NCBI GenBank assembly: GCA_017505465.1
Contig: JAFVPE010000003.1
Coordinates: 1 to 43,509 of the forward strand
Direction: 5' to 3'
Origin: Clostridia bacterium
GTDB taxonomy: Bacteria; Bacillota; Clostridia; Christensenellales; Borkfalkiaceae
DNA length: 43,509 bases
Shown here: piece after piece, positions 17,401 to 26,400 of the stretch
Layout of the letters: each line of letters begins with the position of its first letter
How positions within the stretch are numbered: the stretch's first letter is position 1
Translations under genes and position numbers: made by a program
The notes under the pieces: generated by a model
The model's input: only the letters and a program-made list of their open reading frames with translations
Database searches by the model: none
Told to the model about the DNA's origin: nothing

Positions 17401-20400
17401 ACGTTACGTTTGCAAAGAGCATCGTTACGTTGTCTTGGCCAAATTGAACTTGCGTCAAGTTTTCATCTTTAAGGTATACTCTTAACGTATATTTTGTACC
17501 CGTAGTACGAGCGCCCGTCAAAACGTTGCCGTTTACATCAAAGACTTGAATCTTCGTGTTGCCGCCGTTTGCGCCTGTATTAGGAGTATGATTAGCGAAG
17601 CCGCTATTTTCATTCAACGTATAGCTACCGTCAAGCATGCCGCCTGCGTTCACTACCCATGCAGAGAACCACCATACGTTTCTATCGTTCGTAATCACAA
17701 AGTCAACGTCCATATAATCGTACTTCGTGGAATCTACGTTGAATAAGACTCTATCATTCCAAGAAGAAGCCATGGTTGCTTCAAAGACGTACGTATCTTC
17801 TTCCCATCCGTATGCGGTTTCATCGCCCGTATAACGAGGAAGCGTTGTACCCGATGCATTCGTAGGTGCATTTTCGGGAGTAGGATCAACAGGCGCTACG
17901 TAAACGTCATCACTCTGCGTGATGTTGTTATCGTAGTAAACGTTGAAGCCCATACCACCAACAGCACAAATACGAATAGACGATACGCCTTCGTGATAAA
18001 TCTTCATCGTATAAACGGTGTTTGCCGTCCATTCCGTTGCAAGATTACCTTCTGCATCCAAAATTTCAACTTCTTTATAAGACGTATCACCGCCGTCGTG
18101 CCATACTACGCAATCATTAATTCTTGCACAGAAGCCCGATCCGTCGTGAATCATAAATTGTTGTCCCGAAGTGATCTTCGAAAGCGAGAAGTTTACGCTC
18201 AAGCAATTCTTCGTGTTGTCGGTTGCAATTACGACACCGTCATTCCACGTATCCGTAATGTTGCTGTTCTCAAGCACAAGCGTGTCTTTCACAAAGCCAA
18301 GCGCCGTTACGTCATCTTTATAGACATTTAAGCTACCACGGCTCGGCGTGCCTGCTACAATATTTTGCGTAATAGGCGTGGGAAGATTTCCCGTGCCATA
18401 GGATACGTTTGCAAAGTAGATTGTATTGATGCCATATACGCCGATGCCAAGATACTCGGTACCGGGTGCGTAAACCCTAAAGGTATATCTTTCGCCGCCA
18501 ACGACAGAAGCTACTTTCATACCATATCTGTCAACGATTTGCGATTGAATATTAGCGTCGCTAGCAACGCCTGCCTTGCTAACGCTACAAGCCGCACTGC
18601 TATACCAAATATGGAAGATGCTATCACCCGTAAAGTTGTTTGCCGCATAGAACTCAACAGAGATGTAATCCTGCGTACCGTCTGCAACGATAACAGCTCT
18701 TTCACTGTAAATGGTTTCACCCCAACCGGAAGCTACCTTGCCTTCCAAATATTGCACGATCGTGCCTTCTTCGAAGCCAACCTTCGTTACGTCATCCATA
18801 TAATAAGCCAATACCGTACGAGTATCACCTTGAAGGATCGTTACCACGTCTTCATCCGTCGTTTCTACGGTTACGCCGTCAGGTTTAGAAATTGCCGTTC
18901 CAACCTTATCAGAATAGCCGAAGGTCACTTCATTTTCAGCAAGGCCTACTTTAATCGTTACATCTTCACAAACGAGTCCGCTTATCGCAGGACCAAAAAC
19001 GTTACCGCCCGACGCTACAAACCCATCCGTGCAAAGCGAAAGGTCAATCGTAACGTTTCTATACGTAACGTTCTCAGAAATTTCGCCGACAAGCGTACCC
19101 TTGAAGAAGGTAGCCACGTCGCCGTCAACCGCTTGATATCCCAAGAAACGCGCATTGACGTTTTCAAATACAACGTTCGTGGCTTTATTTGCAAGCAACG
19201 CGGTATAGTTCCAGCCAGCGACCGCCGACTTAGTATAAACACTTGCAAAGTCGAAGTTGATATTCTTCACCGTAGCATTCATCATACCGCCGAAGATACC
19301 GCACTGACCAGCCGTAAAGTTCTTCACGGTATATCCGTTACCGTCAAGCGTGCCTTGGAAATACGACTGTCCATAGTTGTAACCAGGCGTTGTAAATGCT
19401 CCCTGCCCGTCAATATCGTTCGCAAGTACGTAATATCCGTAAACGTCATTGCCGTAGCCTTCGCCATTTGTATCAGTGGTGTGAATACCGAGCGAGAGCA
19501 ATTCGTCAAACGTCTTGATAAACTTCGTAATACCCATGACGTTGTAGCCGTAAGCAGCTTCACCGTTGCCGCACACTACGCTAGCGGTTTCGCCTACGTT
19601 AAGCGCTTGCACGTTTACTTTGATCTGACCGCTCTTAAATGCGGTTGCCGTGTAGCTTTCGCCGCCTACGGTAACCGTATAGTCACCTTTTACAAGGTTT
19701 GCGTCTTGAATCAATACTTCCGTTTCGCCAATAGGCAAGAAGAAGGTCTTGCCCGTTTCTTCGTAATTAAGACTCACCAAAGATTGCACGTTGTTGCATA
19801 CAACGTTCGTTTCCGTTCCAGCCAATGGTTGCGTTTCTTCCGTTGCAAATTTTATCGTAACGTTTTCAAACGTTGTATCGCTAGCCTCTACTGCAAATAC
19901 TGCAGCTGCTGCCGAAACGATTTCAAACGTAACGTTTTTAACGGTGGCACCCGCCATATTATAGAACATACCGTTACCGCCGATTTTTAAGTTAGAAACC
20001 GTATAACCGTTACCGCTCAAAATTGCATTGAAATAAGAGGTATCTCTTACGCTGATCGCTTTACCATCTCCTTCAATGTCTTTCGTCAGCAAGTAATAAC
20101 CGCTATCAATCTTTTTCCCTACAATCGTCTTAAATGCTGCATAATCGGAAATAACTGCGCTCACTGCGAATGCGTTGGTGAAGGTGATTGCCTTGCTATC
20201 CGAACGAAGAGTAACTACGTAAGAAGTACCCAATGCAAGCGAATCAAACGTAAGCGTTGCCGAGCCGTCGTTTGCCGTTACGTCCGTAACCGTCACGTTA
20301 CCCGCTTCGCCAACCACCGTTGCGGTATAAGACTCGCCGCTTGCGATGTTTGCATGATTTAACGTCATGCTCGTGGTCGTACTAATCACATTTTGTCTTT

Positions 20401-23254
20401 CAGTGACCGTTACCGCAGTAATGCCTGACAATGCGTTTTCAATGGCAGCCTTAAACTCGGGCATTTTGTTATTAAGGGACGCACCTTCCCCATCGTACGT
20501 AACGTTCCATTGCGCAATGCCGTCCAAGAAATCTTGACCGTAAGGAATTACGTATTCATTAATCTTACTGCTCGTGAACGAGCTACCATTAAACCCACCG
20601 TGTACGTACATAATAAGGTACAACGGGGTCAATCTTTCCAAAATGATGTTGTTGTAATAAATTTTGTAATTGGGATCGTTCGCATCCAAAGCCGCAAGCG
20701 CCTTATTACAAGAATTAAGCCATCCGATAAGCGTCTCTAAAGGCATCTTACCCGAAGTACGCAAATCCTTACTGATGGATTTGGACGTACCCGACGCATT
20801 ATTATAGAAATCTGCTTTATGTGCGTCTGCCCAAGCATCCCAAGCGGTGTAATACGCATACATCGCTTCAGAGCCTTGACCGAATGCACCTTTCATGTAA
20901 GATTCAATCCAACCATCCCAAGTCGTAGGGTCGGGGTTTGCATTCCAACGAAGCTCACTCATCAAGTACTGCTTTAATCTCATCCAGTTTACGTTGTAAC
21001 CAATCGATTGGTTGAACATATAGTCCACGCCCGCATTGTACGCCAACGCATAGTTACCGCGAAGTGCTTCGATAGAGTCATAGGGAATAAAACCGCACGT
21101 GGTGCTTGCATAGTAGCCCCACCAAAGCATATCGGCACCGTTGGGCTTCGCTATATTTACCCAACCATTGAATTGAGCCAATGCCGTGTTGGCGTTATAG
21201 GTACTGTTTGTATCATCCAAAGATACGTTGAAGTCTGCCTTGATTTCCGCAAACCAAACTTCCAAGTGCGACATATAAGCCTTCGTTGTTTCATCCAAAT
21301 ACGTCGCATTAGACGTGGGAAGCGTACTTGTTGCAAGATAGAAAAGGGTACAAATTTTGAAGGTGTCCGCTCTAGCATCGCCTGCCGTTTTCAATTTACT
21401 CTTCAAACTTGCCGCAACGTCCAAAATGAAGTGCAATAAGTTATCCGCCGCATTGCCTTCCGTCTTACAAGCGGTACAATTACACCACTCGCTATGGTCC
21501 GCTTGCGAGAATCCGATTCTGTCATAGGACTTGTATTCGTCTCTCTGCATTTGGTTAAACATAGCAGTCGCAACCGCGTCAACCAAAGCAGGTCTACCGT
21601 TCTCCGTGCTCGTATTGCCGTGCGCCGTATAACAAAGCTCCAGCTTGTAATTGTTACTATCTCGATGGAAGAGTGTAGTTCCCCAACTCGTCTTCGTTGC
21701 ATACCAATCCTTATACGTTAAGTTCGAAGACGAATAATACTGATTCGTGTCCGTAACACCATTATCCGTAACGGTATTTTTTATAACGTTAATAGAGTTA
21801 TGCGTGATACCAGTATGGTCATCTGCACCAACGGGAACCATAAATGCCGTATAACCGTGCGTGCCGTGTTCAGCCCCGATGATACCGTCTTCGGCTGTCT
21901 GCTGTTGAATTACTTCATTTGCAATATCGGGAATATAATCGATATGCCCGATGATGATTTCCGCCTTTTCATCTACCGTATAGGTATCCGTCAAGAAATA
22001 TTCGTAACCTACGGTATCCTTCAAAAGCTGTTGAACGCCGTAAAGAGTCGCTCTTTCCGACATACCGCGAACAAAGACTGTGTTATCGACGTATCTTACG
22101 ACCGAAGACGTTTCACCCAATTCTTTTCCTGCCGTGATTGACGAAAGAACACAAACTTTTTTCGCAAGTATCGTATTGCCGATGGAAATATATTTTCCAG
22201 ACGTCTCTTCATTTCCCGATTCGGTTATAATAGGAAGTCTAATCCCCGTAGATTCTTGCCAAATACTACGCAATTTATTCGCCGCTTGCGTTTCATATTC
22301 ACCTGCGCTTGCGGGAATCAAAATTTGGTAGTCGCTAGACGGCGCGTAATGAAACGTAGAGAGCTCTTTCGTGCAAGTGTAGTTCTCGGAACCCACCGTA
22401 ACCGTACCCGTGACAGTAGCAACGCCTTCGCCAACCGCCGTCAAGACGCCGTTATTAACTGAAATAACGCTCTCATCGGACGTCGTATAGTTTATCGTCA
22501 CGGTTTCATCCATGATGCCGCCTACCTTAAACGCGAAAACGTTTGCAGACTGATTGTCAAAGCCGTTACCGATTACGGTTACGCCGCTGTTCTCGCTATT
22601 ATATACGGAAATGTTTTCATTGAAAACAAATTCTCTTTTGGTTTTTGCATTCGTAACAATTGCCTGAACGTCCGTATCCGTTTCCGGTTTTTCAACGTCA
22701 TTTACCGCCTTATATGCTACGTAACCGATACTTCTAATTGCCGTATTTTCAGTATAATAAACTACGCCCGTATCTTTATTGAGTGCATAGCTACGTGCTG
22801 CGATAGGACGGCTATAATAGGACGAGCCAAGACTCGCCCCGTCTTTACCCCCCAAAACGGCGGTATAGGTCGTTGCGTCCTTCCATTTATTCGAAGGAAC
22901 TTCTGCTACGACAACGGAAGGCGTATCGTGCGTCAACTCATCGCCGACCAAAAAGTCGGCGGGCAACATAAGCGTACCATAAACGATTTCACCATCACCC
23001 AACTGTTCTTTTATCTGGGCTTGCGTTGCCGTGCTGACTTTCGTCGTAAAACGAAGCCCCATAGGCTCGTCTTTTCTTACGGCTGCCTTTTCTTCGATGG
23101 TAAAACCCGCCAACGTATTCATCGCCGTGATTTCATCGCCCGCAGCAGCATCCGCTTTCGTCTCTGGTTTCAACATAAATGCCGCACCCAAAGCTAAACA
23201 AGCTGTTGCCCCAAGAGCAAAAGCTGCTATTTTTCTAACAACGTTCTTTTTCAT
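14408..23254 (-). CDS. Giant secreted protein: DUF4838, Ig-like, beta-helix and nine novel repeats
   Basis: 2948 residues with a Sec signal peptide (MKKNVVRKIAAFALGATACL onward) and no lipobox, LPXTG or SLH anchor. Order: an N-terminal module with MGLRFTTKV and YSRPIAARSYAL (about 40-200); a Big2-like Ig domain (about 215-300); a DUF4838 glycosidase-like region (about 306-945) with W590-C-N-C-T-A-C; an Ig-like domain (about 950-1045); two beta-helix-like segments with LSGNGYTVSNLKI and LDGNGYTVKNF (about 1045-1470). Nine copies of an unrecognised 155-180-residue repeat follow, starting near 1473, 1640, 1799, 1966, 2120, 2279, 2459, 2615 and 2782. Each repeat opens with a Y-x-G-D-x-T-x-x-G-F motif, often has W-x-D-R, and ends near T-x-Y-F-A-N-V. 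I infer glycan binding and processing at the cell surface. GGAGG lies 9 bases upstream of the ATG, inside the preceding small ORF. Confidence 0.9.
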   Translation of the reverse strand: MKKNVVRKIAAFALGATACLALGAAFMLKPETKADAAAGDEITAMNTLAGFTIEEKAAVRKDEPMGLRFTTKVSTATQAQIKEQLGDGEIVYGTLMLPADFLVGDELTHDTPSVVVAEVPSNKWKDATTYTAVLGGKDGASLGSSYYSRPIAARSYALNKDTGVVYYTENTAIRSIGYVAYKAVNDVEKPETDTDVQAIVTNAKTKREFVFNENISVYNSENSGVTVIGNGFDNQSANVFAFKVGGIMDETVTINYTTSDESVISVNNGVLTAVGEGVATVTGTVTVGSENYTCTKELSTFHYAPSSDYQILIPASAGEYETQAANKLRSIWQESTGIRLPIITESGNEETSGKYISIGNTILAKKVCVLSSITAGKELGETSSVVRYVDNTVFVRGMSERATLYGVQQLLKDTVGYEYFLTDTYTVDEKAEIIIGHIDYIPDIANEVIQQQTAEDGIIGAEHGTHGYTAFMVPVGADDHTGITHNSINVIKNTVTDNGVTDTNQYYSSSNLTYKDWYATKTSWGTTLFHRDSNNYKLELCYTAHGNTSTENGRPALVDAVATAMFNQMQRDEYKSYDRIGFSQADHSEWCNCTACKTEGNAADNLLHFILDVAASLKSKLKTAGDARADTFKICTLFYLATSTLPTSNATYLDETTKAYMSHLEVWFAEIKADFNVSLDDTNSTYNANTALAQFNGWVNIAKPNGADMLWWGYYASTTCGFIPYDSIEALRGNYALAYNAGVDYMFNQSIGYNVNWMRLKQYLMSELRWNANPDPTTWDGWIESYMKGAFGQGSEAMYAYYTAWDAWADAHKADFYNNASGTSKSISKDLRTSGKMPLETLIGWLNSCNKALAALDANDPNYKIYYNNIILERLTPLYLIMYVHGGFNGSSFTSSKINEYVIPYGQDFLDGIAQWNVTYDGEGASLNNKMPEFKAAIENALSGITAVTVTERQNVISTTTSMTLNHANIASGESYTATVVGEAGNVTVTDVTANDGSATLTFDSLALGTSYVVTLRSDSKAITFTNAFAVSAVISDYAAFKTIVGKKIDSGYYLLTKDIEGDGKAISVRDTSYFNAILSGNGYTVSNLKIGGNGMFYNMAGATVKNVTFEIVSAAAAVFAVEASDTTFENVTIKFATEETQPLAGTETNVVCNNVQSLVSLNYEETGKTFFLPIGETEVLIQDANLVKGDYTVTVGGESYTATAFKSGQIKVNVQALNVGETASVVCGNGEAAYGYNVMGITKFIKTFDELLSLGIHTTDTNGEGYGNDVYGYYVLANDIDGQGAFTTPGYNYGQSYFQGTLDGNGYTVKNFTAGQCGIFGGMMNATVKNINFDFASVYTKSAVAGWNYTALLANKATNVVFENVNARFLGYQAVDGDVATFFKGTLVGEISENVTYRNVTIDLSLCTDGFVASGGNVFGPAISGLVCEDVTIKVGLAENEVTFGYSDKVGTAISKPDGVTVETTDEDVVTILQGDTRTVLAYYMDDVTKVGFEEGTIVQYLEGKVASGWGETIYSERAVIVADGTQDYISVEFYAANNFTGDSIFHIWYSSAACSVSKAGVASDANIQSQIVDRYGMKVASVVGGERYTFRVYAPGTEYLGIGVYGINTIYFANVSYGTGNLPTPITQNIVAGTPSRGSLNVYKDDVTALGFVKDTLVLENSNITDTWNDGVVIATDNTKNCLSVNFSLSKITSGQQFMIHDGSGFCARINDCVVWHDGGDTSYKEVEILDAEGNLATEWTANTVYTMKIYHEGVSSIRICAVGGMGFNVYYDNNITQSDDVYVAPVDPTPENAPTNASGTTLPRYTGDETAYGWEEDTYVFEATMASSWNDRVLFNVDSTKYDYMDVDFVITNDRNVWWFSAWVVNAGGMLDGSYTLNENSGFANHTPNTGANGGNTKIQVFDVNGNVLTGARTTGTKYTLRVYLKDENLTQVQFGQDNVTMLFANVTFGIVETVVSGGSNVNAVTVYEGDETALGFAEGSRVYKYEGVNASTDKAAIAVDSSSYDYVDVQFVIGEGDGYFFLYALKGGNFLNSGSFYVIDPSNIRLASGSVMDRAIQVFDANGKMASSLMSKNTLYTLRVYIKAGEVDQIMLGKDASTIYLANVSFGNGEPVCPVVQGDNRVDMPTYDGDVTTLGFETDTTVYMIENSSANPWDNAWNIRTIIYAPLSQDYVTFEFVSTVDVAAGSDIFYIWGANGSPAIGSVKTTTTDIALITDVNGYASTSIAAGVHYYLHVACANLKEIQITSLIPSSTVYFANIEYNNGAFAAAEKPATIIMQGNPEIEMPSYTGKVTELGFAEGSFVQQMVTQDLTAGSQWWDTKNYPDNLHRQTYLAKIPMDASQTKISIEFAVSEAIASGEVFHIWAYEGDTYLKDVGVSCSTTWAKDGIAACIYDKNGNAVSSLQANTVYVLEMRMIGATRFNVANIAASGMTTYFSASSIKYEQVVTLPDEVVKSAETDEVLPKYTGDQVSMGFGADDYVFEHASTNTWSDRVAIGNNSVDNYLVFNFASSNPSGLTIWLMKSGGMVGGASYILTPSGAVVINEGNTERTMYVVGDDGFITDTMQANKMYTLYVCISDIDGIYVGVEAGTTLYYANVHYTNGPEKLIKQAWTNMPLYNGDVTALGFAEGSFVQQMVTQDLTAGSLWWETETYPDNLHRQTYLAKIPVDASQTKVSIEFAVSEAIASGEVFRVWAYKDGMDTDLANCSVSCSTTWAKDGIAACIYDKNGNAVSSLQANTVYVLEMRMPGATRFNVANIAESGMTTYFSASSIKYGAEIYQGDSRVKASAYQGDATQYGFAATDDVVELAMTDSWSDRAIVKVDSTVCDYVDIDFVVTSGLWYFNAWVVTSSGMLDGSYFVAELSGGTQHATYGAGFAKHNPDTGASGGNTRMQVLDASGNVVIGGRALGTKYTLRVYICDESLTEIQFGQSNMNVLIGNVRFGTNA
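14931..15376 (-). repeat. Near-identical direct repeat, copy A (second copy 15923-16371)
   Basis: The DNA encoding repeat 8 of the 2948-residue protein (14931-15376) is almost identical to that encoding repeat 6 (15923-16371). Both encode GFAEGSFVQQMVTQDLTAGS, the W-W pair, NLHRQTYLAKIP and SGMTTYFSASSIKY with few silent or conservative changes. Other repeats in the gene are far more diverged, so this pair reflects recent intragenic duplication or gene conversion, with repeat 7 lying between. Confidence 0.85.
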
Positions 23255-23258
23255 GCTC

Positions 23259-23369
23259 TTAGTCCTCCCAACCGTCGCCCGGTTCTACAATGACCCCGTC
23301 GGATTCCGTCAAAATATCTGCTTGCTCAAGATATAATACCTTAATAATAAGTTCTCGATACTTGTTCAT
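23259..23369 (-). CDS. Small ORF (36 residues) upstream of the giant secreted protein
   Basis: Begins MNKYRELIIKVLYLEQAD and ends EPGDGWED. The ATG at 23369 has GGAG 7 bases upstream, and the stop codon is 4 bases before the ATG of the 2948-residue protein, whose GGAGG ribosome-binding site lies within the last codons. It is in the operon and on the coding strand. The composition (basic start, acidic end, central DILTESDG) resembles short clostridial peptides with a D-V/I-x-T-x-S-G motif that I recall from many genomes, but I know no function for them. It may be a real peptide or a translational-coupling leader for the giant gene. Confidence 0.6.
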   Translation of the reverse strand: MNKYRELIIKVLYLEQADILTESDGVIVEPGDGWED

Positions 23370-23495
23370 TTTGTTTCTCCATATTTTAATTTCAAGGCTT
23401 TCGCCTTTATATTTGCTGTAAACTCCCTTCTTGAATGTCTTTAGGGATAAAACGATTTTTCCATTCTATCCCTTCGTACATATCATTTTACTTGC
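23370..23495 (-). other. Intergenic gap between the two giant genes
   Basis: This 126-base spacer holds a 7-bp inverted repeat AGGGATA/TATCCCT (23443-23473) with a long loop and a short GAAA-tetraloop hairpin AAGGC-GAAA-GCCTT. Neither is followed by a T run on the minus strand, so I see no terminator and expect co-transcription. No convincing promoter is visible. Confidence 0.5.
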
Positions 23496-26400
23496 TTATT
23501 CCTGTACGCAAGTTGCGTTTGCGAAATACAAAACGTTATCAACGTCATCACAGCCAATACAAACTTCATCTGCGCCGTTATAATATACGTACATCGTATA
23601 TTTTTCATATCCATAAAGCACACTGTCCGTTACGTCGTTGCCGTCCGCATCTTTGATAACTACCATGCCGTCGCCTTCTACAATGCCGCCTTCAAACGCA
23701 ATTCTTGCTAAGAGCACCGCCTCGCCGCCGTCTGTTACTGTCCATACGTAGAAACTACTTTCTTCAAGCAATTCGTATTCCAAAGAAAACTCGATCGCAA
23801 GATAATTCTTTTCAGGATTAACTGCCAACGCCAAACGCTTATTCCAATTATCCGTAGTGTCCATTATTTCCACTTGATAAACAGTATCGTCTTCCGCAAA
23901 GCCGTAATCTACAACGTCAGAGCTTGCAAATGCATCGGGATCCGCTTTTGCGTCGCCTTGCTTGATTGCAACGTTTTCGACTGCGGGAACCTCGGGTTCA
24001 TCGGGAATTTCCGGTTCAACCGGCGCAAACGTACCGCTATTATACGTAACGTTCGCAAAGTAAATGGTGTTACCGCCGGAAATAGGACCAACTTGAATTT
24101 CGCTCAAATTCGCGCAAGCAATATGCACCAAATAATGCGTGTTTGCCACAACGCTCGTTACAGCGTGGCCCTCCATATCGGTGATAAGCCCGATATCTCT
24201 CGTGCCTACGCCAATTGTACCTATGCTAGGCGCACCTTGAACGCCCCAAACATGGAACGTACTGCTAGAAACGTCGTTAAGCGCTACGAATTCAAACGTT
24301 ACGTAGTCTTGCGTTGCAGGCGTATAGATAATCGTTCTCTTGCTCCACCCGTCATTATATACACTGTCAGGCGTTGCATTTTCCAACGCATAAACAGTCG
24401 TACCCGTCTCAAAGCCAAGCGTCGTTACGTCACCGTCATACGTAGGCATATCTGCACGGCTATCACCTTGTACGATTGCGTACGCCATATCGCCGTTACC
24501 GTATCTTACGTTTGCGAAATAATACGTGTTGGGATAGTTGTCGAAGCTACTAATTTGCACCCTCGTCAAGCCGTCGGTATAAATTCTCAAGGTATAAACG
24601 GTATTTACTTTATACGCCGAAGTAATAGGCTTGCCGTTTACATCAAGAATTGCCATTTGTCTTGCCAATGCACCGTTTGCAACACTTGCCGCACCGTTGC
24701 TCGCAACCGTATAATTGCCTGTGAGCATATTGCCGTTCGTTCCGTTCACCCAAATAGTGAAACTGCCTACTTTCGTTGCCACGAAATCAATTTCAATATA
24801 ATCGTAATCGGAATTCGTTTTAAAAATTGCTCTATCATTCCAACCGTTGGAAGTAATCGTTTGTTCAAATACGTACGTACCTGCCGCAAATCCAAGTTCG
24901 GTTTCCGAGCCTGCATATTTAGGTAATTTCTCATTCGTATGGTCGCCGTCCGTCGCATACGTAGGCGCGTTTTCGAGAACGTAATCAATCGTGCCGAACG
25001 TTACGTTTGCTACGTACATCGTAACGTTATCTTGCCCGAATTGAATTTCCGTCAAGCTTTCCTCTTTAAGATATACTCTCAACGTATATTTCGTCCCAAG
25101 CGAACGAGCACCTGTTGCCACGTTTCCGTTTGCATCGAAAACTTGAATCTTAGTCTTTCCGCCCGACGTCCCATTGTTAGGATAATGCGGTGCATAACCG
25201 CTGCCGTACGTGCTATTACTCGTGTTTTCATTCACGAGATAGCTACCGTCAAGCATGCCGCTCGAAGTGACTACCCAAGCATTGAAATACCATAAACCAC
25301 TCGCAACAACAAAGTCAATATCAACGTAGTCGTAATTCGCAGAATCCACTTTGACAATTACTCTACCGCCCCAAGCCGTAGCCATCGTTGCTTCATAGAC
25401 CTGCGTACCTTCTGCAAAACCAACGTCTGCGGCACTACCGCCATAAACGGGCAGTTCGCTACGCGAATCCCCTTGCATAATGGTAGGAGTCGTAGGCTCG
25501 GGATCGGGCTCCGGATCGGGATCGGGTTCCGGATCGGGAAGCTCGGGAGCAACGTAGGTATCGTTGTTTTCAACGAGTGCGCCGTTGTAGTAAACGGTGT
25601 AGCTCGTTTGAACGGAAGCGATACAAATCGCCGATGCGCCGCCGTGATAAATCTTCAATACGTACTTGGTATTCGCCGCCCATGCCGTTACGGGATCACC
25701 GTTGGCATCAAGAATTTCCACGTCTCTTACGATAGGATCGCTATGGATTACGGAGCAGTCGTTAATTCTTGCAATCCACCCGTTTTCACTGCCGATCCAC
25801 GCATAAATCATGAATTGTTCGCCTGCAGCAGGAATTGCCGAAAGCGAGAATTCTATACTCAAGCAGTTCGTTTTTGTATCGGTAGGAATGTATACTGCAT
25901 CATTCCAAGTATCCGATACCTTCTTATTTTCAAATACCGTCGTACCCGCTTCAAAACCAAGCGCCGTTACGTCGCCCTTATATAAAGGCAAGCTACCTGC
26001 TTTATTTTGCGTGAATATGTTAGGTACGATAGGATTTACGTCACCGTCGCCACATTCAACGTTCGCAATATATATTGTTGCATCGTGATATGCGGTGAGT
26101 TGAATATTCTCTTCTACTTCATTAAGATAAATATAAATCGTATAAAGCGTATTCGCCTTGAATGCCGATACTTGGAACCCGTCTTTATCAACGGTAAATA
26201 TCTTTCTAGTCGCATCTGCATCCGTTGCGGTTGCAGTGCTACCCGTCAACGAGTAAGAACCAAACATTCCCGACGAAGCGGCGGGCCAAATCGTAACGGA
26301 AGCAGTGTCCACTGCAAATACAACGTCAAGCTTCAAGTAGTCCTTCGCAGAATCCACTTGCATAACGATTCTATTATCCCAAGCGATTGTATTGTCTGCA

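Noticed and set aside
23407..23481. 24-residue ORF (MYEGIEWKNRF...) between the giant genes
   Set aside because: Its reading looks protein-like but there is no Shine-Dalgarno sequence before the ATG and a stop lies three codons upstream; not strong enough to annotate.
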